Positions 44,933-54,699 of a DNA stretch of 64,000 nucleotides are shown piece by piece (the first letter of the stretch is position 1; each line of letters opens with the position of its first letter). The notes under the pieces are model-generated. The model saw nothing but the letters and a program-made list of their open reading frames with translations. It searched no databases and was not told the DNA's origin. The translations under genes and the position numbers were made by a program. The stretch spans positions 4,498,001 to 4,562,000 of the forward strand of contig JAJEKV010000073.1 of assembly GCA_021234155.1 (NCBI GenBank), in the 5' to 3' direction. This DNA is from Isoetes taiwanensis. Its lineage: Eukaryota > Streptophyta > Lycopodiopsida > Isoetales > Isoetaceae.

Positions 44933-45735
44933 CATATGGTATACTTTAGGAGATATATACAACAACATAAATTTAAGATCATGATCAGTCAAGATCGAGA
45001 TTAGAAAAGCCATGGTCCTTATAAAATAGATCTACGTACCATATTAAGTAACATGATATTAAAAAAAGCTTACATAATTTCCTGAAACCATAAGAAAATG
45101 TTTATGATAACAGTTTATCTGCTTATCCTCTTCTTGCAGCATCTAGTAAATCTTGAATTGTGACGCAGCCTTCTTCTGTCCAAACATATTAAGCATCATA
45201 TCCAGATCTGCAATGGAGAAATTTGTGAAGTCTAAGAGAAGTAAAACATGAGCCTCTCTTTTTTGCTGCCATTTGTGGTATAAGTTCATGAAATAGGGCC
45301 TTAGCCTGTTGAACCTCCAGACCTCCCTTCTTTATAACAGCATTTTTATTGCCAAAGCATGTACCATCTCTTGCTTCACTTGGATAAAAGTGTCCTCCAT
45401 CTCGGCCTTAGACAATCTGGAATCTTCGTCATCCAAAATTTCTGCTGGTTCCCCCATTCCTCTAGCTGAGCTTCCCACTCTATTGAGTCTCTTCAGCGCT
45501 TCTGTGCAATACATCATCAGAAATAGTTAGATTAAGCACATAAAACTCATGTAAACCATAGAATTTCCCCAATCTATTCCATGCTGCATCATTCTTTTTA
45601 TCCTTAAGTATTTTATGAGCTAAAGCTGAGATCTGTAGGATGTCCAAAAAAGACTTTTTCAGCCCTATCAGAGATTTTGGTTATTCAAGACAATATTGTT
45701 TCTATGCAACCATACTATCCAACAACTAAGTGTTC

Positions 45736-47437
45736 AAGTAGTATTTATGGTTTTGCTATCTGCTTCCCAGAACCCAAGTTTGTTTCATCTAGTATTCCTT
45801 GATTAATTTACGAGATCCAACTCCAGAAGTCAGCAAGCCATCTACAGGTGAAATATAACGGTCCTAGCCACTTAATGGTTCAGTATACGCATTTGTATAT
45901 GGTACGTATGTGTGTTGTATACGTACTTGTGGCATGCATGCAGCATGAGTTCATGCAAACAAAGGGTTTACAAAAAGCCAATTTTGGAAAGACGGTCTTT
46001 GGCAAACGTGGCAACCTGGAGCATGAAGGCGGAGAAGGATTGCATTGGCAGGATTGCCGGATCAAGTGAGGACGCCAGAGCTTGGAGATGACACCAAATC
46101 TTTTCTTACAAGTGGGGCTTCTCAACGATTCAAGTGAGTTATAAGCTGCTATGAATCATTAGATGCATGCTTTGGGTAAATGATTCCCTGTGTAATAGCT
46201 ACGGTGAAAATTGTCGATGCTTTGGTAGAGCAAGTTTTTGCTGCATGTATTCTAGAATTAATTGAGATATTATGGGCTACATCAACGGTTTTAACTTGCA
46301 ACAGAATTGCCAAAGTTGGATGCAGAACTTATGGAAGCCTCTCAGAAGGACCAGGAACAGGTGGATTTGGCTTGCTAAGAGATCAAATTGAAGGAATCAA
46401 GGGCTGATTTGGTAAACTTAGAGGTCGGCATGGTCATTCCATAATACGGGAAGGTGACCCAACTGCCTCAGATCTGACTCAAATTCATGGGAAATAGGCC
46501 GAAATTGACCAGAAGTAATTTACTAGAGAAAATATGGGCTGCAGCAGCATGAAAGAGGTCGAAATTGAAGTTAAGGTGCTATTTTGGTAGAATTAAGGGT
46601 CGATATAGCCGTGTTGTAGAATTAGAAAAGCTCTGAAAACGACCCAACTGCCAAAGATCTCAGAAAACGGACTTGAATCCAGAGGAATCAGTCTGAAATT
46701 AAAAGAAGAGGGCCGATTTGAGCCATGCATAGGTCGATTTGCCATGGAAAGGATTGAAGGAGATAAATCGAAATCTTCTGGAACTGCCAAGATGATGCAG
46801 AGTTTGTTTTTTGTGTTTTTTGTTCAGGGGCTCGGAATGTGAGCCTGGACATGTTTTTGCTAACAGGGCCTGCATATAGGCTGGCTGAGCTTCCCATTGT
46901 CCCGGAGCTATATGTCATGATGGTTTGGTATTTTGGCTATGTTCTTTGCTTCTGATGTTCATGTGTTGGTATTTTCTTGGACTATGTCGTCATTGTGTTA
47001 GCACTGTACTCACATAGGATCTTCCGTCTGTGTTTGTGCTTATGTCTTGTGCAATGTTTGCAAAATATTTTTATGCATGCAGGGATCCCCACTTAATCAC
47101 GAGGACTGACCCCCCGTGAGTGCATGTGCAGTGAAAGAGCAAAGTGATGGCAGCAGTGCGGTTGTGGCTCATGGATGAGCGAGAAGCTTTTAGGGTTGAA
47201 TTGCTAAAGATGGATGCTGTAACTATTGAGAATATGGTTTTCTTTGGATGTTAATATTATATGATTATATTGAGATCATAAGTATTTGCTCATTGAGTTT
47301 TGAGTGTGTCATTTAAACTGTGCAAGAGGAAGATTCAATTCTTCACTATATTCAATTGTTTGTCATACCAACCTAGCAAGAGTCTTCACAAGTTTTGACC
47401 AGATCTCGAGTTTAGAAGGATCAACTCGGCAAGCTCG
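45736..47437. other. Intergenic stretch with diverged internal duplication
   Basis: Between about 46390 and 46690, phrases such as GACCCAACTGCCTCAGATCT and GACCCAACTGCCAAAGATCT recur about 190 bases apart, indicating an old duplication. A 35-codon frame starting at about 47147 ('MAAVRLWLMDEREAFRVEL') is open but unsupported. No recognised gene. Confidence 0.4.
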
Positions 47438-49760
47438 TCACATGAAAACATGATTGGATATTTCCACTTCACCACACTGTGGGCATTGGCTAGATACACT
47501 TGTATCATATTTAGACTTGTTCAGATTAGTGGCTAAACTTTGATGATGCATTGCTAGACATCTGAAAGTTTTAATTTTGTGAGCAGTATATATTGTCCAA
47601 TCTTTGGCACTAACCGAAGCTATTTTTTCTTCCTCACAATGCCATAGCCGAGTAGCTGTTGAGGGTTTATTGTCAATGAATGCTCTATAAATGTGTTTCA
47701 CAGAACAAACTTCCTTATTATTTAGCTGCCATTGGTTGGAGTTTGAACTAAGTTCAACATATCTCTCCATCTCTCCTATGACCATCTGGTAAATCCTTTT
47801 GTCAATCTCCAAACCTTTGGTTCTACAACCAACTTCTTCCCATATCATCCATCTGTTACTTATTCTTAGATCATCTATTTTCTTGATACCAGCATTATGC
47901 CATTGCATGTATTTTTCAGGGTGTTGGAGGGCTAAGCATCCAATTGCCTCAGGTGCCAGAGAAGGATGCCAAAAAAAGTTTATATATCTATTTCTAGTGT
48001 CTAATATGGAAGGTCTATAACATCAAGCAGCATTATTCCATGCCTCTCTCAAAGTATAGGATGTATTTGCACAAGGGGACGTTTGAAAAAATGCAGAATT
48101 TGGCAATTCATGTTTCAATGTATAGCTTCCCACATGATGAGACTCTTGCACCCAATATTTGATTGATTTAAGTGCAGATGAGGGTCTGTCAGCATATCAG
48201 GGTTCTCCATACCAATTTTGCAAAAAGTGCTTGAGCTTGAACGAATAGATCCTTACATCCCAACCCCCCATCTTTGTTTGCCTTTATTAAATTTGTCCAT
48301 GCTACTTTATGAGATCCCTTCCAGATAAATTTCCTAATGGTCGTTTTGATTTGCTTATAAAAGGCTTTGTCCCCACCCATTGCTGAGGAGAAATATGCAT
48401 GTATGCTTCCAATGACAACATTAGCAATTTCCATCCTTTCTGCTAAGGATAGTGAAGAAGAGTACATGGAAATTTTCTTTTTGATTCTTGAGACTATAGG
48501 TTCCCAAAGCCCATGTAGAGAACTGTTAAGAGATAAGGGGACACCTAATAATTTTGTGGTTGCCTTGCTGCCAAGGACATTTATTCCCTGGATAACATGT
48601 TCCTGAGTATCCAGAATTATTGCACTTTTTGACCTATTGAGTTTCACCCCTATAGCTTCTCCAAATTTATCAATTGACCTCAAGAAGTTGGTAAGGCTGC
48701 ATCTCCATGTTTGAGAAACACAAACATATCATCATCATATTGCATTATAGTGAAGTTTCCATTGTCCTTGAGAAGTTCCAAACATTTGATCTCCTCCTTC
48801 ATCTGCATGTGAGTGGCCATTCTTGTTACAATCTCTGCTACAATCAAGAATAGATATGGAGCTAGTGAACATCCTTGTCTTACTCCACGTTTACATTGAA
48901 ACAATTTGGATCATGTAGCATTGATTATAATTGACAGATGCATTGACATTAAAGCTCAAAACCTTTTTATATATTTCCTGAAAACCCCAAAATGGCCATT
49001 GCTGTCTCAAAAAATTGCAAGCTAATTGTGTCATAGGCTCTCTTAAAGTCCAGTTTAAGGAGCATATACTTCTGTCCTGTCAGGTTGTTCCAATGTAAGC
49101 CTTCGGCAGCCCCAATATAGTTATCCAAGATGTTCCTTTGGGGTAGAAAAGCAGATTGGTAGGGGCTAATAATGTTTTTCAAAATAACCTTCATTCTGTT
49201 AGCTAGGATCTTGGCCAAAACCTTATAGCTTGTATTGATTAATGTTATTGGTCTCTAGTCTCCCAGATGTTCAGGGCAGCCAACCTTAGGGATCAAGGTG
49301 ATATGCCCTGCATTAACTGCTAGATGTAAACTTGTGGCCTTCCACACCCTTGAAAGAAAGTGACCAGATCATTCTTCATCAGATCCCAGAATTCCACATA
49401 AAATTTAGGCTAGAATCCATCTTGCCCTGAGCTTTTACCTGTTGCCATAGATTTGAGTGATATTTCCTCCTCGTCTAAGACTGCAAAAATCTCTCCCTCT
49501 TTGATTGACTCGGTCCCAATTGGAATATCTTTGAAGAACTCCAGTACAACATGGTCTTCTACTTTGTACTCAAATAATTTGGTGTACTCTGCTTGAAAAA
49601 AGTTTTCAATATCCTTTTGGTCTTCTAGAACCCTGTGGTTTCCATCCTGAACTCTAACCATGCCATTGTTCAGGACATTGTTTTTTGCTGTTTTAAAAAA
49701 AAGGCGGTGCACTGTTGAAGTTGTACTTCCAAGAACAAGCATTCTCTTCTTGTTGCTAGA
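47438..49760 (-). pseudogene. L1-type LINE ORF2 relic (RT to zf-RVT), minus strand
   Basis: The minus strand gives, in order: 'FFKTAKNNVLNNGMVRVQDG' (49690), 'SMATGKSSGQDGF' (49440), 'YQSAFLPQRNILDNYIGA' (about 49160), 'LLKLDFKRAYDTISLQFFE' (49050), 'CKRGVRQGCSLAPYLFLIV' (48880), 'IMQYDDDMFVFLKH' (48740), 'SLSLAERMEIANVVIGSIHA' (48430), and a zinc knuckle at 47470 ('CPQCGEVEISNHVF'). The catalytic motif has become YDDD. Frame changes and stops separate the pieces. Endonuclease and 3' tail are absent. It is closest in wording to the 8.9-kb L1 lineage. Confidence 0.88.
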
Positions 49761-49804
49761 TTAAGCTTGCCTTATGTAATACTATAGCATAATCTTCCAT
49801 GAAA

Positions 49805-49870
49805 AATATGATAAAATAGAATAGATTTTGTAAATTCCATGAAGGCCAATAGGCCATAGGACTCATACAA
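49805..49870 (-). mobile_element. Diverged 3'-end copy of the GC-rich LINE family
   Basis: The minus strand reads GAGTCCTATGGCCTATTGGC and CTTCATGGAATTTACAAAAT, followed by a CTATTCTATTTTATC tail. It lines up with the GGGTCCCATAGGCCGATTGG...ATAAAA end of the other four copies, with more changes. It abuts the LINE relic to its left. Confidence 0.6.
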
Positions 49871-50197
49871 CATGTTGAAAGCAAAAGTTTAAAGTGAAAC
49901 TTCGTAATGATTAAGGTGATTGCAACTCATACTCGGAAATAGGTGAGAATAAAGTGGAAATGGAACAACAAATACAGCAAAAAGATCTGCAAATGGACAT
50001 CTCAAGACAAATGTGCAGAATCCCATCCAAAAAAAATAAGAATTTCATATCAATGCGCCCAAACCTAATGCCTGAACTTAAAACCCTAGGCTAAGAGAAG
50101 TTTACCGAGAGAGAAAAGGGAAAAACCAAAACAACAAAAAACAAAAAAACAAAAGAACTCGCCTCCGACAGAAGCCTTTCAATCGAAAGAGGAGCGA
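49871..50197. other. Upstream region of the LYR-motif gene
   Basis: Presumed promoter and 5' UTR. It has A-rich runs at 50120-50155. No clear TATA box could be assigned with confidence. Confidence 0.4.
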
Positions 50198-50669
50198 ATG
50201 GAAAGCGCAATACCGCCCCATATTGCTAACAGCGCCCGAAATGTAAGTCATTAAACCTCCTCTAACTTATGCATCTGTGATTGCTTAAGCTCTTACTGTT
50301 TTGGCAGCTCTACAGAGAATGCCTTAGGCGAGCCGAATACATTGGTAACAAGGTAGCTTCCTATTTCGTTTCCTCCATATTAGAGTAAGTTGACGCAGAG
50401 TTATTGCGTGGCAGAATGGGAACAGGAAACAACTGTACTACATTATCAGACATGAATTTAGAAAAAACATGAACGAAACCGATCCAGAGAAGATAAAGGC
50501 TCTAAAAGAAGCGTGAGTTTCTTTTTCTTGCTCTCAGGTTCTCATGCAATATGTTTTTCCCCGTTTCCTTTAGCCTTAATGATGCGGGTACTCCTGCAGT
50601 GCTGTGAGAGGTCTTCTCAATCATATGCTCCATGAAGCATGGTCTATGACAACAGGGCAAGAAGAATAA
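50198..50669 (+). CDS. LYR-motif protein (Complex1_LYR family), four exons
   Basis: The exons are 50198-50242, 50308-50352, 50415-50512 and 50600-50669, with introns bounded by GT and AG (for example AAT/GTAAGT, TTTTGGCAG/CTC, GCGTGGCAG/AAT, GC/GTGAGT, CTCCTGCAG/TGC). Phases agree and give an 85-residue protein ending in TAA. Exon 2 opens with LYR ('LYRECLRRAEYIGNK'). Exon 3 has the conserved basic and Phe residues 'YYIIRHEFRKNMNETDPEKI', and exon 4 has 'RGLLNHMLHEAW'. LYR proteins are small mitochondrial factors that bind acyl carrier protein and assist Fe-S cluster or respiratory-complex assembly. Length and motif order fit. Which member it is cannot be decided by eye. No stop or frame change is seen, so it is probably active. 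Exons this short escape simple open-frame searches. Confidence 0.88.
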
Positions 50670-52410
50670 GCTTAACCATCGTGGATCTGGTTTTTTCTTT
50701 CTCAGTCTGTTCTAGAACTTAGTCTTCTGAACTGCGTCTTTTAGAGGTATGTGCAAAATATTCTCTGATTGCTAGTACAGATTGATGGGAATGTACACTG
50801 CCTTTCCAGGGGTTGGTTAAATAAAAGATTTCATAAAGCTTTGTAAGAGAAAAGGAAAACATTATCTCTAAGACAAGATACATTCGCCAATTTTGTACCA
50901 TCTCATCTTAGAGGTGTGAAATCATATCGATTTGTTTGCGCTTTTAAAATGCTTGTAATAATTATTCAGGTTTTGTGCACATAGGCCTCTTATGTAATTC
51001 CCATGCTATCTTATGCACTATCAGCCTTGAGGTGTTAACGCATGCTTGGAGTGAAGGTGGTGTCCAAAAGAACGACTATTACTTATAATGGCATTATATT
51101 GTTATACGGGCTTATAGGGATGGCTTAATGTTGGTAATCGGGTTGGGTTGCCTCTTTGATGGGGCCAAATAAGATGGACAAATGCATGTTCAGCACAGTG
51201 AAACCTATATAAATCCTGGTGGCTGAATCTTTGAGTCAGCAAATGAAACCTGTAGAAATCCAGTTACATGAGTCTTTGAGACCTGTAAACATTTCGATTT
51301 TGCTTAAAGGTTCCTAGCACTCAAGCAACAAATAAAAGATGGAAAAAAGGAAAGGGATGTGATGTGATGTTGCTTGAACACTTTTTCTTCTTATCTGCTT
51401 GCATCAGTTACCCTCCAAAACTTAATATGAAGGATTGGATTGGGCTCTGGTAGCCGCCTATTGATTATCAGCAGTTTTTAGCATTTGGCTCTCTTGAATC
51501 CAATGTCATCTATATAGGCTGGATTCTAATGTCTTGATTGTTTATGATGCATTATCAATTTTATAGTGCAGCATGCATCAGCTTTATGCATGTAACAGAC
51601 ATCTTCAAAAGACAGCATCTCTCTTAGCCTTCTGCATACTCTGTTATTGCCGTATTGTTTGCGCTAACGTTGCTAACTCATTCACCTGAGATCTAATTCC
51701 TGTATATTAGGCAAGAGATTTCTGTCAAAATTGGCCAAAGATTTGGATTTGATTCAACTCATAGGGACCTGGAAGCATGTGAACGAAATGGTTCTAAATG
51801 GTTCTTGCCTTGCAAATGGTGGCGTTGCTTGGTTACCTGCAGACCCGTTTATTTGTATTTTCTTGAATAAGATGGATACACTCAAGGAGATGTGTATGGT
51901 TACGTTAGAGTTTTTAACAGCTAGGTGAATTTTGGTGCCCTTGTTGTGAAGCACGATATCCAAACGTGCAACAATGAACTTGGTAGCATACATATTGGGA
52001 ATGCATACTGAATACATATTTTTTTTTTTTGGTTTCCCAAGGAAGCCTTTCATTATGGGCCGATAGGTGGGTTTTTTGTTTCGACGGCTGAGATTATTTT
52101 GAAGGACTGGTTGGACGGTGGAGATCATTTGTGCACGTGCGTTGGGTTGGCTGTTTTCCGATGGCATCATTAAGGGTCGTTAGGATTCAATCTAGCGGTT
52201 TGGATTGTGGCGAAGCACAGCTCTGTTTGGTCCTACAATTCATCTCCATCGTGCTCTGGCCTTCTTAGTTCTTGCCCATTCTTCTGCCGGACTAGCTCCA
52301 ACACTCAAATTTCTCTACATCATCCATTTTTTATTGGGTTCCAGACCGATTTGCCTAGAACTCGCACATTTTGTTTAAATTTTCAGCATCGTCTTATACG
52401 TGTCCTCAAA
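50670..52410. other. 3' flank of the LYR gene and intergenic DNA
   Basis: An open segment at about 51715-51930 (plus strand) follows an intron-like TTAG and reads 'IGQRFGFDSTHRDLEACERN' in one frame and 'MAKDLDLIQLIGTWKHVNEM' in another. It may be a stray exon. Otherwise nothing recognisable. Confidence 0.35.
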
Positions 52411-52620
52411 TTGGGCGCCTGCCTGATTTGGGAGGAACTACTTCAGCAATTTACTTTATGTTCGCAATAGGGATTCCAAATTATGGGCATCTGAAATCTA
52501 AATCAGCTAACTACCCGATTTGAAGGTGATGCAGACAATGCAATAAATTGGGCGCCCGCCCGAAATGCATGGCATTTTATTGGTTGCTAAGGAACTGTTC
52601 CAAGCGCCCAATTTGGCTGA
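52411..52620. repeat. AAATTGGGCG palindromic motifs, downstream cluster
   Basis: Three motifs: CAAATTGGGCGCCTGCCTGA (52410), AAATTGGGCGCCCGCCCGAA (about 52543) and GCGCCCAATTTGG (about 52602). Each is or contains an inverted repeat able to form a short hairpin. The same motif clusters on the other side of the gene relic at 52.7-54.2 kb. Confidence 0.7.
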
Positions 52621-52730
52621 GAGAGGACAAGTGCGTACAAGGCGAGGCAACTTACAGAGTATGCACCTTCCGTTGACTGACCACGCTTCCCCTTCTTAGG
52701 TTTGCCATAGAGTTCCCACTGATTACGAAG

Positions 52731-54229
52731 CTATTGTACCTGCTCAAAGAAAACATCTGCATGAATTGTCTTCAATGTGATGTCATTTGTTTCCTGGCTG
52801 ACTTTAACGTCGTATTCCGTTGCAGTCAGGTTTCCCGTTAGTACTCGGCACTTCCACTTGGCATAGAAGAAAAAAATAAGATCTTTCAAATGCTTCCTCT
52901 CGGGTGGCCATTCCAAAGCCTGGTTCACAAGGATTTGAGCAACCATCCGGAATTCCGCATTGTCCAAATCACTTGCTCTCTTCCACTTGATAGCAGGTCC
53001 AATTGCCGGGTCAAAGGGAACGACATTTGCATCTGCATGTGGAGTACATCTGCATACCGATGAAAGATTCATAAAGGGTATCCACGTGTTCTGCACTGAT
53101 GACCCTGCATGTCATGCGGGCAGGGGCTTGATGCATCTTGAATATGTCGACATCTATTTCAAACCCAAGACCAAGTGGATAAATCCTTTCCCTATGTTTG
53201 ATATTCAACATGGCGCTCTGTGATAATTCATGCCTACTCTCCTGTGTGAACTCCCCAGTAGAGGCTGTACACTTTACAATCTGCATCATCCTCTCCTGAT
53301 TCACTCAGCGTTTCACTCTCCCCTCTTGTCTCAGATGAGCTCTAAGGTGGACTAGGGCGTCTTCCTTTCATAGAGGAGGTGCCTGGTTGCTCTTCTGCTC
53401 TTCGTTTCTTGACAACCCTAACCTCTGCAGAATGATCAGAAGACTCTCCTGCACTAGTGCTCGGATCAGGGGTGCGTACTCTCCTCTCTATACCTCCAAG
53501 CATAAGTACTGGCACCTCTATGCTGGGGTTACTTGACAAAGACGTTCTTTTTTTCTTTGTAGCAGTGCCTTTATCAACTACTACGTTCTTGGACTTCTCT
53601 GTACTTTTGTCTGCATCCCCTTTTTTGGGAACCCCATAACGAGACTTCAACCAGGTCGAATCGTACACTTTTGGTTGGGCCTTGCCATGATATTTTGTAT
53701 ACAAGCCCTTCGACCTAGTCTGCTTGTGATCAAGAATCCACTGCCTCACTGTATAGAAGCCATCTATAATGTCTCCGCGCTTTCTAATTCTTGATCTCTC
53801 CATGCTCTCGTTTGAGTTCAGTTGCCAACCCTTGGCTGCGCAGGAATTTTGATTTTCAGTTATGCTTGTTGACATGAGTTGGGGGTCATAAATCGCCAAG
53901 GGTAGCCTGTATCCACAAAAGGATTTGTCCAAAACGTCCTCCACATAAACTTCTATCTCGTCGGGTACTTCCGCGTTCACCCCCATATCAATTGCTATGC
54001 CCGCATTACTTGTTTTCTTTGTCCCCGGCATGGCAAAATACAAACACAAATCTTTATGGTTTGTGCTCGACTTAGGGTTCACGTTTCCAATTTCGATGCA
54101 CCAAGTGTACTTGTCAGCAATAGAAGTAATTTCATCTGGAACTACATCAATCCCCTGAAATTGCACGTCCTGCTCACTCTCTTTCGCAGCAGCAACGGCC
54201 TGGGGTATCCCAACTCCATAGCCAGGCAT
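52731..54229 (-). pseudogene. Unidentified gene, nuclear-localisation-like, frame-broken
   Basis: The first open frame (54229-53342, 295 residues) starts 'MPGYGVGIPQAVAAAKESEQ'. It has a globular-looking first half ('YTWCIEIGNVNPKSSTNHKD', 'VYVEDVLDKSFCGYRLPLAI') and a basic, Ser-rich second half with 'ATKKKRTSL' and 'VVKKRRAEE', which look like nuclear localisation signals. After its stop an acidic stretch continues in the same frame, then a second frame (53304-53011, 'HRERIYPLGLGFEIDVDIF') and a third (53096-52731, 'WKRASDLDNAEFRMVAQILV'). Three frames in sequence suggest one protein of about 500 residues broken by a stop and frame changes, or exons with unseen introns. I recognise no family. 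Codon use and composition differ from the LINEs. AAATTGGGCG repeats flank it on both sides. Confidence 0.5.
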
Positions 54230-54349
54230 GCGGGCAGTTTGTTTGGTCCTTGCTATTAGTTCTGCATTGCATCAAACAGGAATTAAATATTGCTATTAAG
54301 TAATAACCGGTTTCAAAGGGCGCTATGAAGTGGTAAAAGGGTTTCAATA

Positions 54350-54688
54350 CTATCGAATTGGGCGGACGCCCAATTTCATAAATGGTTAACAAAATGGACA
54401 TCCCAAAGTGGCACTTATAGAGGAAATTGGTGCCCAATTTCCCAATTGTGGTCAAGGGGGTGATCCTCCCAGGGAGGCACTTACAGGGGAAATTGGCCGC
54501 CTGTTTTTCCAGGTGATCTTCGCAGGGAGGCACTTGTGGGAAATTAGGCGACTGCCCAATTTGCCACCTGGTTGTCCCTAGGCAAAGTCAGAGCTGCACC
54601 ATGTACATGCCAAATTGGGCGGGCGCCGAATTTGCCAGGGTTTGTTAGAGGCACTTGTTAGAGAAATTGGGCGGGCAAATTTCTGCTC
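54350..54688. repeat. Degenerate tandem repeat built on GGCACTT...AAATTGGGCG
   Basis: Five or six units of about 60-70 bases carry a GGCACTT(A/G)-like phrase, then GAAATTGGNC, and end in GCCCAATTT. Starts are near 54397, 54475, 54526 and 54646, with related palindromes at 54355 and 54607. The array lies in the presumed promoter side of the minus-strand gene relic and stops exactly where the next LINE begins. Confidence 0.75.
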
Positions 54689-54699
54689 CCAATTCAAAA

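Larger units (their letters stand above)
42787..45735 (-). mobile_element. 5'-truncated L1-type LINE (3' end), carrying an LTR element
   Basis: A run of about 40 T at 42787-42826 is the A tail of a minus-strand LINE. Its coding end lies to the right of the LTR element. On the minus strand 'KSLIGLKKSFLDILQISALA' (about 45680), 'AAWNRLGKFYGLHEFYVLN' (about 45590), 'DSRLSKAEMEDTFIQVKQEM' (about 45400) and 'KGGLEVQQAKALFHELIPQM' (about 45310) match the position of the ORF2 C-terminal region after the zf-RVT/WKH motif in other LINEs here. Without the 2.06-kb insertion the fragment is only about 0.9 kb. GTTCAAG occurs just outside both ends and may be a target duplication (weak). Confidence 0.75.

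Noticed and set aside
45880-46125. Cysteine-rich small protein on the minus strand
   Set aside because: Cysteines are scattered without a known pattern, there is no signal peptide at the start, and an alternative open frame lies on the other strand.
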